A stretch of DNA of 23,021 bases from UBA7236 sp035439505 (lineage in GTDB: Bacteria; Bacteroidota; Bacteroidia; Chitinophagales; BACL12). The notes beneath the pieces are model-generated. The model had not been told where the DNA came from, searched no databases, and saw only the letters and a program-made list of their open reading frames with translations. Location: the NCBI GenBank assembly GCA_035439505.1, contig DAORKJ010000061.1:1-23021 (forward strand), written 5' to 3'. A program made the translations under genes and the position numbers. How positions within the stretch are numbered: position 1 is the stretch's first letter; every line of letters starts with the position of its first letter. This document shows positions 8,911-17,294 of the stretch, one piece after another.

Positions 8911-8942
8911 AGCGGATGGTTGAAAAACTATCCGCTTTTTTT
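8911..8942 (+). terminator. Rho-independent terminator of the PorP/SprF gene
   Basis: The stem AGCGGATGGTT 8911-8921 pairs with AACTATCCGCT 8926-8936 across a GAAA loop, giving 11 pairs of which one is G-U. A run of seven T (8936-8942) follows. It lies 20 bp after the PorP stop. The remaining 154 bp up to the end of the nitroreductase gene hold no ORF. They hold only an all-AT hairpin (9057-9065 with 9070-9078, loop CACT) that could end transcription from the minus strand. Confidence 0.9.
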
Positions 8943-9096
8943 ATGCCGGGTAAAATTCAAATTTGGTGTTTTTCGTAAATGGATTGCATCGGACAGCGTC
9001 TTGGAATGGTGATGCAGAATCAGCAATTTTGCAGAGTATGCATTTTCAGAAAGATGAAAAAAATACACTTATTTTTTTGAAATAATTATATCTCCT

Positions 9097-9840
9097 TTAA
9101 ACAGTAAAAATTATTTCTTTTTCATCTACTCTGAATTGGTCATGATAAATACCTTCTGCTGTACCCGGACCACAACTAATCATCATGTTAATTTCGTAAC
9201 TGGAAGGGAAATTTAAATAACGTTTTACCCGCAAAGAATCAAAACCTTCCATAGGACAGGTATCATACCCTTCAGCTTTCATACTCAACATAAATGTTTG
9301 AGCAGCCAATGCAGCTGATTTATGACAAACAACACGCAAATCATTTTTTGTTACCTGCCAAACCACAGGTCGCCATAACGACGAAATGGTTACAATTAAT
9401 TTTCTTATCATTCCCCAAATTCCTAACCAATCCTGGAAATAATACATTGGCATTAAACGGGTAAAATATTTTAATTTACGTTGCTCTCGTTTCGATAATT
9501 CGTGAAGCGGTTTATTACCATAACGCGCATGATGAAATTCGAAATTGGCTTTGGCGCGTTGTTTCCATTTTGATTTAGGCACAACAAACAATACCAGTTC
9601 ACGTGCAGTTCGCGCAGCACTTTGATTCATGGCATATTTAGCAAGTTGTTTTATTTTTTCCGGGTCAGTAACACGATAAAATTCCCACATTTGCATATTA
9701 CTGCTATTTGGAGCATACATAGCACGTTGCAGACTGCGATGTACGGCTTCGCCATCAAAAGGTTTGTTGGCATCATACACGCGCATACTGCGTCGTTGCT
9801 TAACGATGTTATCAAAAACGGTTGCTGCTTCTGTCATCAT
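9097..9840 (-). CDS. Nitroreductase family protein (FMN-dependent oxidoreductase)
   Basis: The 247-residue cytoplasmic protein resembles the nitroreductase fold, which binds FMN and uses NAD(P)H to reduce nitro compounds, quinones or similar acceptors. The family N-terminus is clear: KQRRSMRVYD (the Arg-rich FMN phosphate-binding segment), then RAMYAPNSSNMQMWEFYRV. Farther on come a helical region with the AALAAQTFMLSMKAEGYDTCPMEG-type core (Ala-rich helix, then the Cys-Pro-Met-Glu turn), SSYEINMMISCG, and a C-terminal tail. The ATG at 9840 is chosen. An upstream TTG at 9855 would add only five residues and overlap a possible promoter. A basic insertion around HARYGNKPLHELSKREQRKLKYF is longer than in short nitroreductases. 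It lies 62 bp downstream of the WD40 gene on the same strand and may be co-transcribed with it. Physiological substrate is unknown. Confidence 0.85.
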   Translation of the reverse strand: MMTEAATVFDNIVKQRRSMRVYDANKPFDGEAVHRSLQRAMYAPNSSNMQMWEFYRVTDPEKIKQLAKYAMNQSAARTARELVLFVVPKSKWKQRAKANFEFHHARYGNKPLHELSKREQRKLKYFTRLMPMYYFQDWLGIWGMIRKLIVTISSLWRPVVWQVTKNDLRVVCHKSAALAAQTFMLSMKAEGYDTCPMEGFDSLRVKRYLNFPSSYEINMMISCGPGTAEGIYHDQFRVDEKEIIFTV

Positions 9841-9902
9841 GCAGCGAAAATACAAAATGCAACACTACCAAACATGACAATAAAAATAATGAGTAAGTAT
9901 TA

Positions 9903-11951
9903 TCAATTTGTGGCATATTTTTTAAATCCACTGCCAGGTGAATTTACATACAATGCTGTATTATCACTGCTAAAAATCACATGATAAATATCTTCTTTGA
10001 AGTCTGCGATTATTAAAGTTGTTTGGTCAGTATTTACATCCCACAAGCGCACTGTATTATCGGATGAACCGGTAGCAATCCTGCTGCCATCAGGGCTCCA
10101 GGCTACTGAATAAATGCGTTCGTTATGAGCCGGAATTTTGCGGAGAATTTTACCTGAGCCTGCTGCAATAATATAAATTTCTTTACTCTCCCCTACGGCA
10201 GCAAAAGTAACATTATCAGGTCCAAACGCACATTGATATATTGCGCCATTTGAGGTTTTTACTTCATGTAATTTTGTAAATGAATCGTTCAGCCAAATAG
10301 TAACAGCTCCATTTGTGGATGAGCCAACAATATATTTTCCATTAGGAGAATACGTAACGTTATACATGAGTCCGCTATGCTTTAGTTGATGTAAGCGCGC
10401 ACCTGATGCTAAGTCCCAAATTGTAATAGTACTATCATAAGCAGCAACAGCAACTTGTTTACCATCGGGGCTAAAAGTACATCCAACAACTCCTGCATTT
10501 ATTCCTGCAAATTCGATAGCTTTTTTTCCGGTGAATAATTCCCACACTTTAATTCGTCCTTCCCAATTACAACCTACTACATAATTATTATCCGGACTAA
10601 TTGCAGCTGCATTCATTATTCCACCAAAAGTGGGAAATTGTTTAACAATACTGCCATCATTATTATTCCAAACGGTTAATATTCCGTTGTCACCTTGTGT
10701 TACCAGATATTGATTATCTTTTGAAATATTAAAACCGTAAACAAGACCATTTTGCCCAGAGGGATTGCTATAAGGAGCAGCATTTTTCAGGCTCCAAGTT
10801 TTAATTGTTTTATCATTAGCGAGTGTATAAAATGTATTGCCATCCGGTGCCATTGTGATATCAGTAATTACACTCTGATGTCCGAATAAACTATTAACAG
10901 GCAAACCTGTTTCGGTACTCCATAAAATTAAACTACCATCTGCACTTCCGGTTATCATTAATGTTCCATCATTAGTAAAATCGCCGGCATACACGGCATT
11001 TTCATGACCTTTTAATTCGAACTGTATGGTGCCCGTATACATATTCCATACACGCGCAGTGGTGTTTCTACTGGTAGCCATTAAGTAGGCATCATCGGCA
11101 GAAAAAACGAGATCATCTATCGCCGAATAAGTAGTTACATCATCAAAATTAAATGCATGTTTTTTTTCTTTTGTTTGAACATCCCAAACCGCAACGGCCC
11201 AATTCCATCCTGCTGCAGCCAACAATTTGCCATCATGACTAAATGTTATCGCCACCAAAGGTTTTTCACCAAAGGTGGTTTCCCATTTTAATTCTCCGGT
11301 AAAAGCATCATATACTTCAATAAATCCGACAACGTGATTATGGTCTTCATCGCGGTACCATGAGCTGAGTGCAACTAACTTTCCGTCAGGGCTGCCAACA
11401 ACATCACAAATACCTTGAGCTTTAGTTGTTTTTTTCCAAAGTTGAATGTCATTTTGTGTATCCCAAACACGAATGGTAAAATCACGTGCGCAGGAAACTA
11501 ATTTAGTATCGTTGCCAAAATAATCAACTGCATATACAGTATTAGTATGGCCTTTATAGGTTTTTTGTTCTACCAATCCATCCGCAGAGCAAATATGAAT
11601 GAGACTATCTGCGCCGGCAATTGCCATTTTTTTTCCGTCGTTACTCAGGTCAATCTCATTAGCTTCATATAACAAATTGAAGGAATGTGTATATCCCTGA
11701 ATAGTATTTTTCAAATAATTATATTCCCATCCTCTATATTCTACCGGAGTGGAGGTTAACCAACGTTGAGCTTCGGCACCATCATGCAACCGAATAGAAG
11801 CATTTGCTGCAGCAATATGCGCAAGGTAACTGGAATAATTATTACCGGAGAAATTGTTTTTTTTACCGCTATTATCAGGTTGTGCATGAGCTTGTTGAAG
11901 TCCGGTTAAACTCATTACCAAAAACAAACAACGCATCCATTTTTTCATCAT
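9903..11951 (-). CDS. Secreted WD40-repeat beta-propeller protein (about 14 blades)
   Basis: The 682-residue protein has a signal peptide (MMKKWMRCLFLVMSLTGLQQ, cut near AHA-Q) and is probably periplasmic or surface-exposed, with no sorting domain at the C-terminus. Residues 41-83 form a helical segment (YLAHIAAANASIRL then EYRGWEYNYL). It resembles the piece that precedes WD40 repeats in planctomycete-type Ser/Thr kinases, but there is no kinase domain here. From about 85 onward, blade-ending strands recur roughly every 40 residues: IRVWDTQND, VAVWDVQTK, ARVWNMYTG, LILWSTETG, IKVWELFTG, ITIWDLASG, VRLWDVNTD and weaker ones. I count 13 recognisable plus a closing half-blade, so two seven-bladed propellers are likely. 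Such proteins are binding scaffolds, and the ligand is unknown. The start is 2 bp after the stop of the YciI-like gene, indicating coupling. Confidence 0.9.
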   Translation of the reverse strand: MMKKWMRCLFLVMSLTGLQQAHAQPDNSGKKNNFSGNNYSSYLAHIAAANASIRLHDGAEAQRWLTSTPVEYRGWEYNYLKNTIQGYTHSFNLLYEANEIDLSNDGKKMAIAGADSLIHICSADGLVEQKTYKGHTNTVYAVDYFGNDTKLVSCARDFTIRVWDTQNDIQLWKKTTKAQGICDVVGSPDGKLVALSSWYRDEDHNHVVGFIEVYDAFTGELKWETTFGEKPLVAITFSHDGKLLAAAGWNWAVAVWDVQTKEKKHAFNFDDVTTYSAIDDLVFSADDAYLMATSRNTTARVWNMYTGTIQFELKGHENAVYAGDFTNDGTLMITGSADGSLILWSTETGLPVNSLFGHQSVITDITMAPDGNTFYTLANDKTIKTWSLKNAAPYSNPSGQNGLVYGFNISKDNQYLVTQGDNGILTVWNNNDGSIVKQFPTFGGIMNAAAISPDNNYVVGCNWEGRIKVWELFTGKKAIEFAGINAGVVGCTFSPDGKQVAVAAYDSTITIWDLASGARLHQLKHSGLMYNVTYSPNGKYIVGSSTNGAVTIWLNDSFTKLHEVKTSNGAIYQCAFGPDNVTFAAVGESKEIYIIAAGSGKILRKIPAHNERIYSVAWSPDGSRIATGSSDNTVRLWDVNTDQTTLIIADFKEDIYHVIFSSDNTALYVNSPGSGFKKYATN

Positions 11952-11953
11952 TA

Positions 11954-12331
11954 TTAGTCCGATTTTTGTACTGCAATATTAAAAGGTAAAATTTTAGCAG
12001 ACATAATTTTGCCTGTTACAGCCGGGTCCTCCAACATTATTTTTTCGGCCTCAGCTAATGTTGTCGGCAAAATTAAAACTATTCCAAACATGTTGGGGTC
12101 ATTTGAGGGTAGATTTACCCTGCCGGCTAATTCTATTTTACCTTCTTTTGCCAATTGCTGTAATCGGACAAAATGTGCGCCAATAATTGCACCATCAGCA
12201 TCGGTCCAATTGCTGTCCTGCTGATAAAACGGCTGTAAAGTTAATATTCCAAGGTAGGCAGATTTGGTGCTGTCCTGTGCATGCAAATGCAACGACAGTG
12301 CCACAAGCGTAATAACTATTATACCTTTCAT
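11954..12331 (-). CDS. Secreted YciI-like (YCII-related domain) protein
   Basis: The 125-residue protein has an N-terminal signal peptide (MKGIIVITLVALSLHLHA-Q), so it is exported, unlike cytoplasmic E. coli YciI. After it comes a ferredoxin-like YCII domain, recognisable from AHFVRLQQLAKEGKIELAGR, which fits the family pattern of a His before an amphipathic helix ending in Gly-Lys-x-x-x-Ala-Gly. A second half with LILPTTLAEAEKIMLEDPAV matches the family's AEALLARDP helix. The biochemical role of this family is poorly known. It is the middle gene of a tight minus-strand run, 17 bp after the DUF1761 gene and 2 bp before the WD40 gene. Confidence 0.75.
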   Translation of the reverse strand: MKGIIVITLVALSLHLHAQDSTKSAYLGILTLQPFYQQDSNWTDADGAIIGAHFVRLQQLAKEGKIELAGRVNLPSNDPNMFGIVLILPTTLAEAEKIMLEDPAVTGKIMSAKILPFNIAVQKSD

Positions 12332-12348
12332 TTTTTAAAACTAAATAA

Positions 12349-12750
12349 TTACTTCCATGCACCCAAAATTATTCCCATAACTAAAAAAGAAATAACCATG
12401 TAACCGCCATTTATAAAAATATATTTCCAGCTGCGTAATTCAAACAATGCAACAATACCAAAGGCAAGGGCTATCCATCCTAACCCAACGCACAATGCGT
12501 AAAAAATAGTCATAGTAAAATCAATTGATGGGTCTGAAACAAACATGGCCAGATTAAACGACATGATCAGCGAAAATAAAAATGACAATCCAAAGGTTTT
12601 GCCTTTATTGGATTTAGCCAGCTGTTCTTCGGTTAAATTATTTTCACGCATCCAAACATTGCCAAAAAGCGCTTTTGAATACCATAATCCACCAATTAAA
12701 AACATTGAAACAGCAGCAACTATTACTGCAATAACATTTAATTTTTCCAT
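12349..12750 (-). CDS. DUF1761 family integral membrane protein
   Basis: The 133-residue protein has four predicted membrane segments: residues about 5-23, 52-70, 79-101 and 110-131. The N-terminal GGLWYSKALFGNVWM, with the small-residue-then-WYS motif in the first helix, is characteristic of DUF1761 proteins, as is the short polar stretch (LTEEQLAKSNKGK) before helix 2. No function is established for the family. It is the first gene of a minus-strand group (DUF1761, YciI-like, WD40, nitroreductase) and starts divergently from the histidine kinase across 70 bp. A TATTTTCG on the minus strand (12774-12781) is at a sensible distance to be a -7 element but has no TTG partner. Confidence 0.8.
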   Translation of the reverse strand: MEKLNVIAVIVAAVSMFLIGGLWYSKALFGNVWMRENNLTEEQLAKSNKGKTFGLSFLFSLIMSFNLAMFVSDPSIDFTMTIFYALCVGLGWIALAFGIVALFELRSWKYIFINGGYMVISFLVMGIILGAWK

Positions 12751-12820
12751 AAATAGTATTTTTGTTGTAAATTCGAAAATAGGTTACCCATTTAATTTAA
12801 AATAATATTTACCCTTTAAA

Positions 12821-13903
12821 GTGGATACTTTATTACCCAAACCAGAAAATAGTTTACTGAAACCGGAAAATAAGGTTCCGGCATATCTCAACGACAAAGG
12901 TTTGAGAATGGTATTAATACCATTGTTTGCTATTGCTGTACCTAATTTAACCGGTTTGGTAAGTTATCATTTTAATTGGTGGACGCTTATTTTACATTAT
13001 TGTTACTATTTATTTATTTCCATTGCCATTTATTACGGCAACAGGTATTTATTATTTCAGTTAAGTGATAGATTTAATTGGTTTTATTCACCTTTCAGAA
13101 AGGTTTTAACATTACTAGCCGGTGTAATATTATATACATTGCCGGTAACGTTATTTTTAATAGGCTTGTATTATATCTGTATTTTGCAGCAACCCATTGA
13201 TGAAGTAGTATTACGCAATGTAAGTTTGATGAATGTAATATGTGTAATATTTGTAGCTCACATTTATGAAACTGTATTTTTGATTAAACATACCGAAGGA
13301 GAAATGCTGAGGATTGCGCAGGTAGAAAAAGCAAAAGCGGAAGCTGAACTAGAAGCGCTTAAAGCACAAATAGACCCGCACTTTATTTTTAATTCTTTAA
13401 ATACCTTATCTCACCTGATTACACAAAATCCCGAAAAAGCGAAAAAATTTAATGATAACCTTGCCGACGTTTACAGGTATATTCTGCAACATAAAAACAA
13501 AAGCTTGGTATTCCTGCGGGATGAAATGTCTTTTATGGAAAATTATTATGCTTTACTCCATATTCGTTTCGGTGAAAGTTTGCAGTTGCAGAATGAAGTT
13601 CACCCATCTCAATTAGAACATTATTTGTTGCCACCCATTTCGCTGCAGATAATTTTAGAAAATTGCGTTAAACATAATGCCTTCAGCGAAATACAACCCA
13701 TGCCAATTCGCATTTTCATTGAGGAGAATATGCTGGTGGTGAGAAACAGATTGATGCCCAAAAAAACGATAAAACAAAATACAGGAACCGGATTAGTTAA
13801 TTTAAAAGGGCGTTACAGGTTATTGGCAGAAAATGAAATTGTTATTAATCAGCACGAGGACCATTTTGAAGTTCGGTTGCCCTTATTAAGTACAGGCATA
13901 TGA
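12821..13903 (+). CDS. LytS/YehU-type sensor histidine kinase (His_kinase family)
   Basis: The 360-residue inner-membrane sensor kinase has four membrane helices (about 30-48, 54-72, 95-121 and 135-155) with almost no extracytoplasmic domain. A short coiled coil (about 163-182, VEKAKAEAELEALKAQ) connects to the His box AQIDPHFIFNSLNTLSHL, where H187 is the phosphorylated residue. The ATPase part shows the N box PPISLQIILENCVKHN (about 271-287) and a glycine-rich TGTGLVNLKGRYRLL (about 321-335). This arrangement is standard for kinases that pair with LytTR regulators. The start is a GTG at 12821. An in-frame stop at 12803 prevents extension, and the first ATG (12908) would remove 29 residues. 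The stop overlaps the regulator start by 4 bp (ATGA), so the two are translated together. The stimulus is unknown. Confidence 0.92.
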   Translation: MDTLLPKPENSLLKPENKVPAYLNDKGLRMVLIPLFAIAVPNLTGLVSYHFNWWTLILHYCYYLFISIAIYYGNRYLLFQLSDRFNWFYSPFRKVLTLLAGVILYTLPVTLFLIGLYYICILQQPIDEVVLRNVSLMNVICVIFVAHIYETVFLIKHTEGEMLRIAQVEKAKAEAELEALKAQIDPHFIFNSLNTLSHLITQNPEKAKKFNDNLADVYRYILQHKNKSLVFLRDEMSFMENYYALLHIRFGESLQLQNEVHPSQLEHYLLPPISLQIILENCVKHNAFSEIQPMPIRIFIEENMLVVRNRLMPKKTIKQNTGTGLVNLKGRYRLLAENEIVINQHEDHFEVRLPLLSTGI

Positions 13904-14810
13904 ATATAATAATAATCGAAGACGAAAAACCGGCATTGGAAAAGTTGCGCCTTCAACTTAACAATTATCAGTATCCGGTTAATATACTTGTTACTTTATC
14001 CGGGGTTCAGGAAAGTGTTGAGTGGTTAAATGAAAACGCCCATCCCGACCTTATTTTTTGTGATATTGCATTAAGCGATGGTATTTCATTTGATATTTTC
14101 AGACAGGTAAAGGTGAAATGTCCGGTAATATTTATAACCGCTTATGACGATTATTTGCTGGAAGCTTTTGAGCTCAATAGTATCGACTATTTATTAAAGC
14201 CGGTTAGTCAGGAGCGGTTGTTTGTTGCTTTGAATAAATACTTTCAGCTAAAGGAACATTTTGCAAGCAATTATTCGGGATTAGCGGATGCATATTTTGC
14301 TGGACAGCATCAAAAAACGCGTTATTTGGTGAAAAAAGGTGTGTCTTATTCTACTGTGAAACTGGAAGACATTGCATATTTTATTTCTGAACNNNNNNNN
14401 NNNNNNNNNNNNNNNNNNNNNNNNNNNNNNNNNNNNNNNNNNNNNNNNNNNNNNNNNNNNNNNNNNNNNNNNNNNNNNNNNNNNNNNNNNNNGGTGTGTC
14501 TTATTCTACTGTGAAACTGGAAGACATTGCATATTTTATTTCTGAACATAAGATAACGTTTTTAATAGATAAATCGGGCAATAAATATATTTTGGACAAA
14601 ACTTTACAGGAATTAGAAACCGAATTACCAAAAAATGATTTCTTCAGAATTAATCGAAAATATATTGGCAACATAAGTGCTATTACAAAATTTAAACCTT
14701 TTACCAAAGGGAAAATACTGGTTGAATTAACGCCGGCTGTTGGAGAAGAAATAATTGTAAGTGCGGAGAATGCTGCAGCTTTTAAAATGTGGGTTTCGGG
14801 TGATAGTTAA
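13900..14810 (+). CDS. LytTR-family response regulator, interrupted by an assembly gap
   Basis: This is a DNA-binding response regulator. The receiver domain (1 to about 115) has the acidic pair in IIEDE, phospho-acceptor D55 in IFCDIALSD, T80 in FITAYDD and K100 in YLLKP. The LytTR domain starts near TRYLVKKG and ends with KPFTKGKILVELTPA and VSAENAAAFKMW. The gene is cut by 100 N, and the 55 bp before the gap are repeated exactly after it. Removing the gap and one copy joins 493 bp to 263 bp, giving 756 bp, exactly 252 codons with the stop, so the true product is a normal 251-residue regulator. As written, 13900-14810 is not a multiple of three. It partners the upstream kinase with an ATGA overlap. 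Target promoters are unknown. Confidence 0.92.
14338..14547. other. Assembly gap (100 N) flanked by identical 55-bp contig ends
   Basis: Bases 14338-14392 and 14493-14547 are identical over 55 bp (both begin GGTGTGTCTT and end TTCTGAAC) and border a run of exactly 100 N at 14393-14492. The best reading is two contig ends that overlap by one assembler k-mer and were scaffolded but not merged. It is not a biological duplication: collapsing it restores a complete LytTR gene. Confidence 0.95.
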
Positions 14811-14814
14811 AATG

Positions 14815-14836
14815 GTGCTTTAACAGCCGAAAGCAC
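14815..14836 (+). terminator. Hairpin between convergent genes, possible terminator
   Basis: GTGCTTT 14815-14821 pairs perfectly with AAAGCAC 14830-14836 around an 8-nt loop, four bases after the regulator stop. There is no T-run on either strand. The rest of the 101-bp gap to the convergent gene (to 14911) is an A- and G-rich stretch with recurring AGC and AAG words and no gene. Confidence 0.35.
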
Positions 14837-14911
14837 GAAGCAACAAAGTAGCGCTAAGTTACACGAAGATGATGTTGAATAAATAAATTTGGTAGCAGTA
14901 AACATTTAACC

Positions 14912-17231
14912 TTACCGCAACAAGGTTACTGTACCCCGAAGAATATATTGTTTGCCGGGCTCGTTGGCTTTTTCGTAGATGACCATCCAGACATACATGC
15001 CAATTTCCTGATTAATACTATCGTATGTACCATCCCATCCTTTTAATACGTCGCTGGTGGCAAATACTTCTTGTCCCCAACGGTTAAAAATCCGGAAAGA
15101 AAATTCGGGAAAAAATATTGGATTGAGGATATTAAATTCATCATTTAATCCATCATCGTTTGGTGTAAATGCATTTGGAATAATTAATTCACTTTCCTGC
15201 ATAACTACAATGATAGAATCGGGCAATGAAACACATCCATTTTCAACGCCATAAACATAAAATACAAACTCTTCTCCTTCGGTGTATGCTAATGTGCTTG
15301 GACAAGTTGGACAGTTAGCATAAGATTCCGGCACCCACAAAAATCCAACGTCATCACCTTCAATAATTTCAGCTTCCAGCAGAGCTAATGCACCATTGTT
15401 TACAAAAACCGTATCAGGAATGGCATTAATTATAGGGGCTTCATAAATATTGACTAAAATTGGTGACGAAGTTCCTTCACATCCGTTGGCATCAATTACG
15501 GTTACAAAATATTCACCTGTTGAATCAACATACAAGGTGTTTCCGCTTGCTAAAAAATTGGAATCTGCATCTGTCCAAACATAATTATCGTACCCGGCAG
15601 GTGCAGTAATGGTGGTTTCGTAACAAGCTTCAAAAGGGCCTATATTTACAACAGGTGCTGCATTAACAGTTACCGTTTGGGTAACCGTATCAGTCATATC
15701 ACATGCATCATGAATAATGGATGTATATGTTGAAGTAGTTGTTGGCCAAACTTCGTGAATGGGTTCAACGGTTCCTCCAGGCAACCATTCGTAAGTATAT
15801 GGCGGAACACCCCAATAACCATTAGCAAATAAATCGATAGTATCACCTTCACAAATAACAAAATCGGGATAAGTAGAAGATTGAATTGGATTTTCTACAA
15901 CAGTTTCTCCTTCTATTGTAATTACCCAACTTCCTGCTGGCATAAAATGACATAAAATACCACAAGGTGGTTGTGTGCATGAGCAGTGCCATGTGCGCAT
16001 TTCAAAAGTAAATTCATAATCATCACATTGCGGTGGAATACATGCAATGGTATTAAACATATCGAGGTCAATACCATAGCAAGTACCTGCTGTATCGCCG
16101 GCAGGCGGACTACAAGTCCAAAAACCACCTGCAGAAGGCGAATCATCACAAATACCCAGAATACGAAAAGCGGCTTCTTTCATCAAACAATCGGTAACAA
16201 AAAAACATCCGAAATTTTGGGAATAATAAGTGCCATCAAAATATGCAGCAGTTAATGTTGTTTTACCGGGAACAGTTACATCTAAAAAATAATTACAATA
16301 ATCTNNNNNNNNNNNNNNNNNNNNNNNNNNNNNNNNNNNNNNNNNNNNNNNNNNNNNNNNNNNNNNNNNNNNNNNNNNNNNNNNNNNNNNNNNNNNNNNN
16401 NNNNAAATAAGGCAAACCAAATTGATTTTTTAAAATTAAATCTCCCTTCCAATCACCATTATCTAAAAAATAACCATCTACATCTTCCATCTCCAAAAAA
16501 TATCCCTCAGGCAAACTTATAGGGTCATCAATTATGAGATATTCACTATTGGGATTAACGATACTTTTATCTTTGATAATAAAATTTGTTTTGATTGCAT
16601 TTTGTCTGAATGCAATTTCCATGTCTACTTTTTCAAATGCATCTGTGATCCATACACCATCGCGACCGGCAGTATGATTAGTAAGCATGGCTTTTTGTGG
16701 TGTGGTGAAATTATTTCCGGTTTGAAAAAATAATTGCAAATCTGCATTGTATCGGTAGTCAAGGTCTTTAATTCGGATAGCCGTAAAATTATTTACAAAA
16801 TCAATTTTTGTTGGTGCGGGTTGCGCCTCCGCTTCATAAATGCCTTTTACCAGTGTTGGATGTAAATAAAAATCAATTGCGCGCAAATGTCCTGAAGGGT
16901 CAAAATAATTGATTGGCCCATAGGCTTGTTGAATAAAAAATTTATTGCCTGCCGTATTGGGTTTAATATAATACCTGGAAGTTGGTGTACGTTTTTGGAT
17001 TAATTCAATTGCATTATCAGGAGCATTCACCGGTAAAATACCAAAGTCGGGATTGGCATAATAAGATTCCGGGGTTGCGTTTAATAATTCTTCACTGATT
17101 TCCGGATAACGAATTTTTGTTGTACCGTTTGTAATTGAAACATAGTCGTTCTTTTTTGCATGCATTTGCCCTTGCGAAAATGCAAGCTGCAATAAAGAGA
17201 TGCAATAAAGCAATACTAATATTCTTTTCAT
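14912..17231 (-). CDS. T9SS type B (CHU_C, gliding-motility-associated) surface protein, split by an assembly gap
   Basis: I treat the two halves either side of the gap at 16305-16404 as one gene. The upstream half (17231 down to 16405) has a signal peptide (MKRILVLLYCISLLQLAFSQ) and about 255 residues I do not recognise, beta-rich, with HTAGRDGVWITDAFEKVDME. The downstream half (16304 down to 14912, 464 codons with stop) is Cys-rich at first (TWHCSCTQPPCGILCHF), then carries Ig/PKD-like repeats (YEWLPGGTVEP, YVWTDADSN). It ends in a clear type B sorting domain of about 89 residues: IPNAFTPNDDGLNDEF, FRIFNRWGQEVF, GWDGTYD, GTVTLLR. The two halves leave 2 + 1 codon bases at the gap, so a real gap divisible by three gives one frame, whereas the written 100 N does not. 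Probably secreted and attached at the cell surface. Specific role unknown. Confidence 0.8.
16305..16404. other. Assembly gap (100 N) with non-overlapping flanks
   Basis: This is a second run of exactly 100 N, the same length as the first, so it is a placeholder. The flanks (ending ACAATAATCT and beginning AAATAAGGCA) do not repeat each other, so an unknown amount of coding sequence is missing here. Confidence 0.98.
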
Positions 17232-17294
17232 AATATGTTACCCGGCAGCATGCCAGCACTCATTTCAATTGATTGAAATTTACCTTTTCCTTAT

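Noticed and set aside
9057..9078. All-AT hairpin after the nitroreductase gene as a firm terminator
   Set aside because: The 9-bp stem is only A-T pairs and would be weak. It is mentioned under the PorP terminator and not called.
9841..9855. TTG start of the nitroreductase
   Set aside because: It adds five residues only, and ATG 9840 opens directly into the conserved N-terminus.
12774..12781. Minus-strand TATTTTCG as a -7 element for the DUF1761 operon
   Set aside because: The distance is reasonable, but there is no TTG partner and it departs from consensus. The same word before the nitroreductase (9845-9852) is too close to the start.
14338..14547. Biological tandem duplication inside the LytTR gene
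   Set aside because: The copies are exactly identical, border a 100-N placeholder and restore one in-frame gene when collapsed.
17262..17279. Inverted repeat ATTTCAAT-TG-ATTGAAAT between the two type B genes
   Set aside because: It is short, all but AT-only and without a T-run. It may be chance in AT-rich DNA.
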